Source: Larimichthys crocea
Lineage: Eukaryota; Chordata; Actinopteri; Sciaenidae
Length of the DNA: 64,000 nucleotides
Direction of reading: 5' to 3'
Assembly: GCF_000972845.2 (NCBI RefSeq)
Contig: NC_040022.1
Span: 6,664,979 to 6,728,978 of the forward strand
This document shows, piece by piece, positions 54,096-64,000 of the stretch (the first letter of the stretch is position 1; each line of letters starts with the position of its first letter). The position numbers and the translations under genes are program-made. The notes below the pieces were generated by a model, which was not told the DNA's origin, made no database searches, and worked only from the letters and a program-made list of their open reading frames with translations.

Positions 54096-54950
54096 AGTGT
54101 ACATAAAGACACTGATGGTCTCCTGTGCTTTCTTTCCACATGAAGCAAAAACCAAGTCAGACCATACTTGTATTGATAGTTATGATGCCCTTAGGACTTA
54201 CATAATTGATTATAATTGAATACTAATGTATTACTATGGTCTGATAGGTGCTGCACATGATGGTTTATGATTTGCAATGACTTAAAATTAAAACACATTT
54301 TGTACTACAGACAGTAAAGTCTTGTTAATAGTTAGGATAGATCAGAGACAAAACTGACAGCAAGCCAGAAGGAGTTACAGAAATGACCAGCAGGTGTCAC
54401 TGTGAACCTGTTGATTGCTAGAGAAACAAAAACGGGCCTCCAGACGCAGCTGTGCAGTGAATCAATGAGCTGCAGGGTAGAAGGCATAAGAAACACTGAA
54501 AAACAGCAGCTAGTCAGCTAACAGTATTATTAGTGTTATCTAACTCTATATGTTTGAGCCACCACAACCAGAATCCAACCAACCCGTGGGTCAACCTCAT
54601 TCTTTCCAACCTACAACAGGTAGGTTGATCTTCCTCCCATTCAGAAAGTCTGCGGAAATAAATGGAAGGTAACCTTTAATTAGTGTCATTGGAAACACCT
54701 GTTTACCCTCTGTGATAAGGCTGTATTATTAAAGTCTAAAGGCGTCACAGCTGCTAATACAAGTGTCTGACGTGGCACAGGTGAAGAGGTGGAAGCTTTA
54801 TTTTATTTTAAAGAGTACAGTGCAAACATAATTGATGGAGCACACTATCCAGTCCTAGGCAAGGTGGCGCTGAAGGCCCAAACCACCAGTGAAAACCAGT
54901 GGAGAATTAGTTTTGTTGTTTCTTGTTACTTCCTGTGTCAACCTACGAAA

Positions 54951-55194
54951 GAGGATTAGGGCCACATAAAAAATAAAAATCTCTTTTTTCTGGGGGGCAG
55001 TTACCACTGTGTTGTATTTGATTCGCTGGAAGTAGCATTTCCATTACGTGTTTTCTGCCACCAGCAGCGGTTGGGACATTAATTAAGAAAACATTGCAAA
55101 TTAATGCAGAAATCACGTAATGGAAATAATACTTCAAGCGAGTCAAATAAAACACAAAGAATTCAGATTTTTTTTTTATGTGGCCCTAATCCTC
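54951..55194. mobile_element. Fold-back MITE
   Basis: A 244-bp element whose ends are inverted copies: GAGGATTAGGGCCACATAAA on the left and its complement ending at 55194. Inside, CATTTCCATTACGTG and CACGTAATGGAAAT form a second inverted pair, so most of the element can fold on itself. It has no coding capacity, which fits a non-autonomous DNA transposon. Clear target-site duplications are not obvious. Confidence 0.75.
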
Positions 55195-55930
55195 GAACAA
55201 ACATTGGTCAGATCAGATCACACAAAACAGTCTTCACTCCTCTGATTTGACTCATTTTATTTCTCTGAAAGAAGACCACCAGATACTCAGCAACATATGG
55301 AACAGATTAAGGCACCGCACCTGTTTAATTTCTTAATTGCAGAAGTAAAACTATATTTGAGACATAGGGTGTCAATAAAGTTAGAAAATTTAATTTTTAC
55401 ATGTTTGTCGATATCTAGTGGTTATAGCTGACATGCAAACATTCAGCCAAGGATAAAATTCGTGATATTCTAAAAAGTCCACTAGTAACCAATAGTAATA
55501 TAATTAATAATCAATATAAAATAACTGAAGTTCTTCAGGTGACTGGCAAATTGTATTTCACAGCAATGGTGTCCTGATCTTGTCTTGTCTGGACTGCACT
55601 GGGTTTTCCCCCTATTTTAAAGTTACTGTACTGGTTCCTGCTTGAAACCTTTCAAAATCAAAAGTTCATCTAACAGTCACATTTGCACGTTGTTGACACA
55701 CGACAGAAAAGCTGCTGAACCATGTCTTGCTTTCAACCACAGCTGTGAAAAGACACGCAGAAATGGAGCCACCACTACAACGGTTTATTTTGTCAGAAAA
55801 TTACATACACTCAACAACAATCCACTCCATGCACGCTGTTAAGGATTGATTTGTAATACGTTGAGGGTCTCTCATGTCCATTACAGCTATGGCAGGATGC
55901 GTAAATTATGCATGTGCACCTAGTGATTGT

Positions 55931-55933
<3 letters not shown>

Positions 55934-55962
<29 letters not shown>
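55934..55962. repeat. GT microsatellite
   Basis: About 14 GT units. A plus-strand open frame that starts in it (to 56388) has no recognised domain. Confidence 0.95.
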
Positions 55963-57112
55963 TATATACACCCAGCATATCTGAGTGTGGTTCCATCTTT
56001 TGTCAATTATATGCTTTGGTGGTGTGAGACATGCAGGGTGGTAACAGTTCCAACAAGCACCAGGGCTCCAGGCCTCACGTTAAGCATCAGTGGAATGCAC
56101 CAGGATCAGCTGTTCCTTAACCACATGACCCCATTACTGCCTCCCTCAGGTCCGCGTCTTCCGTCACACCTCCCTGTGGAGCCATTCGTCACAGCCATGG
56201 CAAGTGAGGTGGAAGGTGATGACAATTTCAGGGCCCACAGTTGGAGAAAGCCAACAAAATTATTTCATCGGGTGACTCGAAGGGGCTCACAGCTCATGAT
56301 TAGATCTCCTGGAACCACAAACTTTTTAGTCAGATGGAGCACTGAGAGCAAAGTGCTGTTAGACATGCTCAAAACATATAATGAATGATTTAAGGTTAAG
56401 CCATATGTGGTCATGTGTTGTAAGCAGCCATTTGAAGGATTTTTGTGGCAGCAAACAGTTATTTTCATCTATTAATCATTGAAATCTAGAAAACAAACAC
56501 ATGCCGATTGTGATTACCTGAAGCCTAAGGTGATAACAACAAAAACCCATTTCTTACCAATGATTCTCTTTCAGCAGGTCGACTCGTCAATTAATTGGCT
56601 AATCACTTCAGCCTCAGGTAAATGTTCCACTTATTTTAAGACTTTTAAAAGGCCTGAATACATGAAAGTCAAAGAAAATAAAAAAAAAAAGTGCCAATTT
56701 TTTCTTCATCCCTTTAATCATCTGGTGATGTCCTTTATCTCGCAACCCCCAGATTGGATGCCACTGATCTAGTATATACACTGTGAACATGCATCAAAAT
56801 TTAGAATACAGATACAGTATGTTATTATGCAACAGTGCATATGTGTGGACAGATGTGTGATAGGGCAGAATGTTAAGTTGCTTAATAGATGAAAAGTTGA
56901 GGTAAGTTTGCATTGCTACATCCTACTTCCTAGCTAAACCACTGTGATGTATTTTGGTTGACTCTGGTTTCTGTTTTTGTCTGGCAGCTTGAGATAAGAT
57001 ATGCATTCTTGACACTTTGGCTATTTTTAGGTTTTAAAAAATACAGGTCAGAGCTGTTACCTAATGATAATTTACTTATTTTTATTCCTCAGACTCTCAC
57101 TAGCTCAAAAAC

Positions 57113-57160
57113 ATCCATATATATATATATATGGAGGTATATATATATACATATACCTTG
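57113..57160. repeat. TA-rich palindromic microsatellite
   Basis: Two TATATATA blocks, CCATATATATATATATATGG then GGTATATATATATACATATACC, each self-complementary. Confidence 0.9.
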
Positions 57161-60100
57161 GATCCTCTTGCCTCATCTGTTTTCACTGTTTGTTTGCAGA
57201 CAGGCAGTCACACTCCCACTGAAGAAGTAGGAAATACATGTTTCCCCAACAATTTGCCAAACGTGCTGTTTGGTATCCTCTGAGAGTACAGACAACACAC
57301 ATCTCCTGCTTGAGTTCAGCGTGTTGCCTGCCCAGTCACGCAACCTGTTATCAGGTACAATTTACAGTCAACAGACTGAGTCAAACCACACATCTGCAAA
57401 GTACAAACCAAGAAAAACACCAACCCATGAACTAACATGAAACATGACAGGAAGTGTGTTTTCTGAGAACCCTCATCAAGTTCACATCCTGTCTTTGATA
57501 TTGTTTACTTCAGGGATGTCTTAGTTACCTGTCTTAATGCAGAACCAGAGCAACAGCCTCATCACTGCTCAGCAGGAGGGAGGACAGATTTATTGGGTGC
57601 TGTTTGGGTGAATAGAACATTTGTGCTTCTGTCTGCCTTGTGATGATGTCACATGGGCTCTATAGAGGAAGCACTTTGCATCCACTCCAGACACTCACCC
57701 ACTCCGTCATTGCGTGCCGCTTGGAAGCGTGGTGTGCCCAGACTTCCTGTCAAGAGCAGCTGGGGAGGGTCAGGGGAAAACACCGACACACACCCACACA
57801 CACATACAAAGTAGAACTATGCAAATATTATTTACAACTCTAAGCTATTCAAACACGGTAGTCAAAAGGGTTTAAGCACTTTTAAAACTATTTAAATAGT
57901 CGTATATTATTTAATATTATTATTATTATTTAATAATATTATTAAATATTTTAAATCAATTATTCTTATTTAATAAATTAAATCAATAAATCAGACAGAA
58001 TAATAAATTGGTTACACTTCATACTCAAAATTAGTCAACTCAGGGCTGGAACCAGGCAAGAACTCTGCAGGAATTCTGAGGAACTTTGCATTTCCTTCTG
58101 CTGAATAACAGATTAATCACAAAAAGTTAGTGCCTAATTACATAATCATCCATCACTGAGATAATAATTTCGGCATGATTCATGCATGCAGAGTAAAACA
58201 AACTGAGGGCTTCCTATGGGCCCACAAGGGCTGCACAACGCTGAGAAAATCTCCTGTTACAAGATTATGAATGTCATCTTGAAAAATAACTCCTTTGGCT
58301 TTAATGTGGTTAAATAGCTTATGGAGTCTTTGGATGGAAATGCCATTGTCTGTAATAAGCTAATGACTGACTGTTGTGTGCAGGAGGCAGCAGCATGGCC
58401 CGTGATGAGAGGAAACCAGATGTAAGGTCTGGATATTTGATTTAACAGACTGCCAGAGAGGCAAGGTGGGTTTTCCTTTTTTTTTTTTTTTGCTGTACCT
58501 CTTCAATGATACACTGCAGTCAGACTAGGGCAGTGGCTCTCTGTTCTGTGCTCACAGCCTTGTTATTATCATGGAGTTTTGTACGCTGGAGAAAAACATT
58601 TGTTCCCACATATCCCTCCACATTCCTGCTAGTGTCTCATGATGCATGAAAGGTCATGCATATGTGTATTTTCTCCCAGAGGCCTCGCCCTCAGGGGTGA
58701 GTTTGTTATCTTTCGCCTGAATGGGATAGCGCACGGGTTGAAAGATTGAATTTGACATCAACATTTGCAGTCCTCGTTAGAAAATATAGACATGGTACAG
58801 TCATTTAGGACATGCGAGTGACACCTGTATTAAGACCTAGCTGCTCACTGAGTGACCAGATCTGCTCGTCAGTCAACAATGCATTAAATTAATGTGTGTT
58901 TGAGGTAGAAAGTAGGTTATGTGAGTCTTTTAGACAAACATCTGTCTATTGGTACTATTGAGCTGGATTGTATTAGTAGCACAACATTATTTACTGATTA
59001 GGCCTCCATTCTCCGTCTGGTTGCAGCAAAAAACAGCCTGAAACAACCCAAAACAAGTTTTCTGGAAACCCTGACGTCTGCCAAAATAAAAACTTCCCAA
59101 GAGACTCTTTTGTTTTGGATGTGTGAGGTTGCTGTGTGAGGTTGCTGTGGCGCAGCTCGGCTTACTCAGCATGTTGCTACTAAGCATAATTGCTCTATTG
59201 CAAGGAGCTCAGCATGGAGTTTTCCACTGAAAGGCAAAACAGGAGGGATATATGCAGTAGAGTTGGGTGTGGTCGTCCGTCTGTGGGTGTTTATTGTGAA
59301 ATGTAAAACGTATTTCCCATAATCCACCTTTAGCTTTACAGCAGCAATTGTATTTTGCTTCCATCAAACAGCTGGCAACGCAGACCTCCCAAATGAAAGT
59401 CAGACAACAGATGAGTTATAGTTCTTCTGGGCATCAATTCCCCACCGCTCCCTGTTTTTTTGTCTCTCCGTCTGGCTTCCTCTGACTTTTCTGCTTCTCT
59501 CATTTCAGCTGTTAGTGACCCTGTTGATCCAGCCAGCAGTGCTACCCTGTTAGAAGCAGGTTCCCATCTCAGCTGAGCAGCCACTTCCCTTCCTCGGACC
59601 ACCCAACACCCAACCCCCAACTCCCTGTGACCTCTCAAACAGAGGAACACACACTTTTATTGTAAGGCAATATGAGTCGACACCGCTGGCAAAGTTTGAC
59701 ACTGGAATAAAAGAAGCTTGTGTGTGCAGGGGAGAGTTTGAGGGATATTAAGAGTTGCTCTGATTGGATGGAAAGCCTCTGCTCCTTGCCTGCTCTGCCC
59801 CTCACTCTTTTTTTGAACGTGTTCCCTGGCACATACACACTCTAGTCAAGAGGCAAACTGTGGGCTAATTCAGTACTGGGCACTCATGTTACTGCCTCCT
59901 TTTGTGCAAAGGGGAGAGGGGCTTAAGGGGTGTGGGCGGAGGATGACTGGGGGAGGGAGGGGAAAAGCAGAGAGGGAAGGCTGGGATCGGGTGGGGGCGG
60001 AGAGCAGAAGGAGCTGTAGCATTGGGACTTGGTTGAAAAGTAGGACTGTGAGTTTGTCTGTGTGAACACATGAGGAAAAGAGAGGGAAGACAAAAGAGAC

Positions 60101-60329
60101 ATGACAAGGATTCAAATAGGATGTGGAGCAACAAAACAACGCTTCTCTCGCAGCTGACCTGGACACAAACAGGAAGAGAAAGCACAAAGTAGAAGTGCAT
60201 GAAGGATAGAGGACTTGCCTGAACAAGAGACAGAAGAAGACTGGCTTCTAGCTGTGGAGGCGTGCACTCACTCACCCAAGGAGAGGAATAAGCACTGAGT
60301 CAAACCAGACAGGAAGAGAGTGAGGGGGG

Positions 60330-60434
60330 AGGAGGAGGAGGAGGAGGAGGAGGAGGTGATTGGGGTAAAAGAAATCATAAGAAAGAAAAAAAAGAGGCAC
60401 TCTTGAGGGAGACAGTGTGTGTGTGTGTGTGTGT
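60330..60434. repeat. GGA triplet tract and GT tract
   Basis: About nine GGA/GAG units (60330-60355) and, after A-rich sequence, about ten GT units (60413-60434). Both are in the 150-250 bp directly upstream of the next start codon and probably within its 5' UTR or promoter. Confidence 0.9.
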
Positions 60435-60584
60435 GGGAGAGAGAGATTCAGCCGGGGAGAACGAGCCGTGGAGGGAGGAGGAAATCTGAAAACAGAGGAG
60501 CAGAGAACTGCTGAGTATTGAGCAAGGTGAAGTGAGACTGAGGGCGAGGGGGCTCGTGGGTGAAGTTCGCAGCAGGGGAGAGGT

Positions 60585-62090
60585 ATGAGGGGACTCTTGA
60601 AGTCACTCTTCTCTTTGGCGATCACTCTCCTCTGTTTGGGGAGCCTGCTGACCACTTTCATCTGGTACATGTTCGACCACAAGTAAGTGTGAAACTACCT
60701 ATGCACACACGCGCACACACACACACACACTCTCATTGTATTCATTTCAACCTGTCCATACTGTCAGTACTGTATATTTTATAACATACTTCATATTTAT
60801 GTTATTTATATATCCTTATACATATGCACAGACACTTGCATTTCATTGTCTAAGTACTTTAGTTTGTGTGTTGTGGGTGTGTTAGTGTGTACAAAGAGGC
60901 ATGTTGCGGTTTGATGAGATTATTGGAAACAGTTAATGATGATGACTTTTAGCTGTTTCTGCCTTTTGTCCTCCAAGTGTCTTTCCACCCTTTTTCCCAT
61001 TCATGTCATCCTCTTCCAAAAGTAGAGGATGACATAGAAATGAAATAGAGCCCAGGTGTGTGTGAATAGATCTCATGTCTCGACATAAAGCTAATTTACA
61101 GCAGCTGTCCACAGGAGGCTTTATAAAGTTATAGTAAGATGAAGAAAAGAAATATTTATACAAGGGGCGACAACAATGTTGTGATCCAACACCATCATCC
61201 CCCTGAAATTTAAAGGTATTTAGCTGGATTCACTCTGGATACACTTTAATAACTATCTGTCATAGGTTGTGGGTTTTGTAGTCCTTAAGGTGCACACACT
61301 CCATCTGGGCCCTATCAGAGACATGACGTTTCAGCCCCTTTCATACTTACAGACATAAACAGGAAGAGAACAAGATACACTGCTGTCTAAGCAACCCATA
61401 CCGCACACAGCAGACATTGCAACACACAGGCATGAAGAGACAGGCTGCTCCTGCTGAAATGTAGCTAAGTAGCAAAGGTCTCTGCTCATGAGTTTGTACA
61501 CTGGTTGTTCATTGCTATAAAGCTGAAAGATTTGCTCTCTGCTCTACCTCTCTGCACACTGTTCTACCTCATGTCAGTGAGAGATCCCTGAGTTGTTTCT
61601 TGCCGTTTGAAATTTTCTGGTTAGATGCTGACTTAGTTAAGATTTGTTTTATGTCATGTAAACGAGCATGGCAACAAACAGTACAGTCCATTTAGAACAG
61701 GACCTTCCTCTCAACTGATGTAAACAACAGAATACGAATAATGGGTGCTCAGAGGCTATTAGATTATCTGTTCTTTCCCTGACTTCTGCATTTTGTGCAT
61801 CAGTGCTCTCTCTTTTGTTCTCTCAACAGCAATGTGGAACCTCGCAAACCACATCCTCAAAAGAAAAGCACCCCTCAGTCCTCTGAGATTTGTAAAGGCT
61901 GTAGGTGAGTGCCGGCCATCCATCACTGCTTTTTTTGTATATTCATATTCATGAGATCAAGTCATGTCAGAACTACCGGTATTACACACAGATTGTCTGT
62001 CTGTGTGTGTCACAGGGAGGTCATCGACAAAGTAATGGAGCGTTACTCTCAAAGCTGGGAGAGGCAGGAGGACAATTACCAGAAATTCAG
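60585..62090 (+). CDS. Type II membrane protein, probable alpha-2,8-sialyltransferase (ST8SIA6-like), 5' part
   Basis: Partial gene: exons 60585-60682, 61830-61904, 62016-62090, with GT-AG junctions in phase. They give 82 residues before the window ends. The product begins with a short cytosolic end (MRGLLK) and one hydrophobic anchor at about residues 8-29, then a polar stem (KPHPQKKSTPQSSE) and a CKGC motif. Next comes YSQSWERQEDNYQKFR, which resembles the ST8SIA6 stem segment with a Trp-Lys/Arg-Gln helix ending in NFR/KFR just before the catalytic region. Such enzymes act in the Golgi on sialylated glycans. The sialylmotifs lie beyond the window, so the family call rests on the stem and on gene order. 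In fishes the orthologue might be named st8sia7, but I cannot confirm that. Confidence 0.6.
60701..60732. repeat. CA microsatellite
   Basis: CA tract just inside intron 1 of the sialyltransferase-like gene. Confidence 0.93.
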
Positions 62091-64000
62091 GTACAAAAAC
62101 ATCTTCTGAAAAATTGTATCACTAGTATTATCTCTCTATCAGTCCTATATAGTTGTGCATTTACCTGTCTGGAAACTGAACCACTGACATTTCAGTAAAC
62201 CAAACTAAACCAAAGTTGCAAATAACCAATAGTTGTCACTGCATTCAATCATGCAGTTTCCTGTAACACTGCCCTTGCTTGCTTCCGTCCTTGCTCTCAC
62301 TCACTACAACTGTGGTATGAGCTCAGTCTGTAGGTGAAGGATTCCCTCCTTCTACCACATCCTTCCTAAATAGTCCAAACCTCCTGCTGAGGCCAAGATC
62401 ACTGACATGACACCGCAAATAGAATCTAATGGTTACACCCAAATGCTCCAGCTGTTGCAGTGCTTTAAAACACAGTCCAGAAAAAAGAAAAAGAAGAAGA
62501 GCCGCTGGTCCGCAAACCTGGAAGTTTCGTTCCTTTCCTCACATGTAAACATAACGCACACTTCAGGTAGGATGAGGAAGAGGAAGGGTGGGGAAGATGA
62601 AGTAAGAAGTGAAGAAGGAGTGTGATGAGGTGACTGGAAGAGAGGAGAAGCAGATGAAGGTTGATATAGAGTGTTGGCCTCCATCAGCACAGGAAAGTAC
62701 TTTGGGGCAGCTGAGAAGGAACCAAACAGAGAGGAGATAAGTCAAGTTGCTGAAAACAAGATTATTTTGTGCGAAACAGAGAATACAAGAAAATGACAAC
62801 CAGACACAGAGCGGCCAAGGAAAGGTGGATAAATCTGTCACAGAAAAACAACAAAGTATCTACAAAGGCATGAAATGAGAAACCTTTGCAGTGAAGACTA
62901 CCCAACTTGGCCACATTAAGACAGAGGGAGAAACCCAGGAACAATCCAACACAGGCGGGAGTGGTGAAACTGAGAGCTGACAGAAACTGAGACTGACAAC
63001 AACAAACTACATTAAACTCAAGAGGGAAACAAAGATACAAATGTTTTTTTTTTAAAGAGATACGCAGATCTCAACAAATTTACATTATCAGTCACATGTT
63101 GAATACCTAATCTCCTAATCTATTATTGCACCGCTTTTTAAAAGATGGAAATAAAGTAGACTTCCTCTCTCTTAAAATAGCCGTTTTACATATGAGCATA
63201 CACATTAAATCCTGCTCGGTCTCATATGGTAGTTTCAGATAATTTTTCAGATCAACTTTCAGATCAGCGTGAAATAGCAAATACTCAAACACTAATAGTT
63301 GATTTGTTTCCCAATAATTATCCTAAATAAATAAAACATTTTCTCCAACAACAATGTTATGATTCAACATTAAAATCCTGTTGCTCCTTTAATAGAAACT
63401 ACTGTCTAAATGAGGTTTTGCGACAGTTTCCGTTTATCGAATGGGGTGTTTCTAGTGGAGTACTGGTGTCTTAACAAAGTCATTAAGTAGAGATAGACCA
63501 TCTAAAACTAAGCTTCAGGTTGGAGTATCTTTTGAAACTTTCAAACATATCACGTCTCTTCAAGATGTAACAATATTGCCACTTTATTGTTGGTTATTGT
63601 CTGTGATTTGTATTGCCTGTTATATAGTAATGTGATTAGTTTTATAGTTGATTGTGACCAGGAAAGAATACAGTATGATAGGTGCAAGAAGAGCTGTGCT
63701 GAACGTGAATCTAAAGCAGCTGAAATGTAACTTTCTTGTAAATATTATTTATGTGTCTATCAAATAGGTTAGATCTTACAATGTTGTAAAAATCATTCAT
63801 AAGTGTCACTTCACTACGCTTCAATACAAAATAACATACAGGATTTTTTTTTTTTAAATGTTAAAATGATGCAATGTTGTTCCCATGGTACGTTTCATCA
63901 TCATATGATGAAATACATGTGTCACAAATATTTTTACAACCATCTGGTCTTTTAAAACTGACCTAAAACTATTAAAACAAAAAAACAAATCTAGGGTTTG
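62091..64000. other. Intron 3 of the sialyltransferase-like gene, incomplete
   Basis: No exon encoding a sialylmotif was recognised up to the window end. The sequence is AT-rich with a poly-purine stretch around 62470-62640 and T/A runs near 63041 and 63844. Confidence 0.6.

Larger units (their letters stand above)
54100..60584. other. Spacer between rpl19 and the sialyltransferase-like gene
   Basis: 6.4 kb with a fold-back element, a GT tract at 55934-55962, a TA-rich palindromic stretch at 57114-57160, TAT-rich sequence at 57905-57965, and a GA/GGA-rich 5' flank before 60585. In mammals STAC2 follows RPL19; I did not recognise stac2 exons here. Confidence 0.65.

Noticed and set aside
55927..56388. 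153-codon plus-strand frame
   Set aside because: It starts in a GT tract, has no recognisable domain or splice sites, and composition is not convincing.
54100..60584. stac2, expected after rpl19 from human order
   Set aside because: No C1, SH3 or linker segments of STAC2 could be read on either strand; it is either elsewhere or lost from this copy.
60097..60682. Minus-strand frames of up to 136 codons
   Set aside because: They are the complement of GA-rich flank and 5' UTR of the sialyltransferase-like gene; Pro/Ser/Leu-rich low complexity.

Overview
The window is vertebrate nuclear DNA, almost certainly from a percomorph teleost. Split genes with GT-AG introns keep codon phase across every junction I joined, the interspersed repeats belong to families common in spiny-rayed fishes, dinucleotide and tetranucleotide microsatellites are frequent, and tRNA-Cys genes are scattered through introns and spacers. 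Nothing bacterial, plasmid-borne or viral was seen.

Layout, left to right. (1) 757-7671, minus: the first three coding exons of plxdc1; the gene continues off the left edge. A tRNA-Cys gene and two decayed copies lie beyond exon 3, and the 6.3 kb intron 1 holds a compound microsatellite, a CpG-rich block with a CRE and TATA box, and repeats. (2) 12117-14096, minus: complete arl5c, six exons, 179 residues. (3) 18004-45895, minus: complete cacnb1 coding region, with mutually exclusive exons 7A and 7B and two alternative C-termini (brain beta1b-type, 620 residues; skeletal-muscle beta1a-type, 518 residues). A tRNA-Cys gene lies in its first coding intron. (4) 51461-54045, plus: complete rpl19, six exons, 197 residues, with a 5'TOP start region. 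(5) 60585-62090, plus: the first three exons of a type II membrane protein that I read as the N-terminus of an alpha-2,8-sialyltransferase related to ST8SIA6; it runs off the right edge.

PLXDC1-ARL5C-CACNB1-RPL19 is the order on human 17q12. The same series with a sialyltransferase beyond it parallels PLXDC2-ARL5B-CACNB2-ST8SIA6 on human 10p12, so this looks like one arm of an ancient (2R) duplicated block that has kept its sialyltransferase. The genes are not an operon. cacnb1 supplies the calcium-channel beta subunit (excitation-contraction coupling in its muscle form), arl5c a Golgi-type small GTPase, rpl19 a ribosomal protein, plxdc1 a plexin-domain surface receptor, and the last gene probably a Golgi sialyltransferase.

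Most of the remaining sequence is intron or spacer with microsatellites and old repeat copies. Points for a second look are the retained sialyltransferase, the beta1a tail made by reading through a splice donor, a CRE/TATA CpG-rich block inside plxdc1 intron 1, a perfect 25-bp inverted repeat at 46965-47021, a fold-back element at 54951-55194, and a series of RFX X-box-like motifs.
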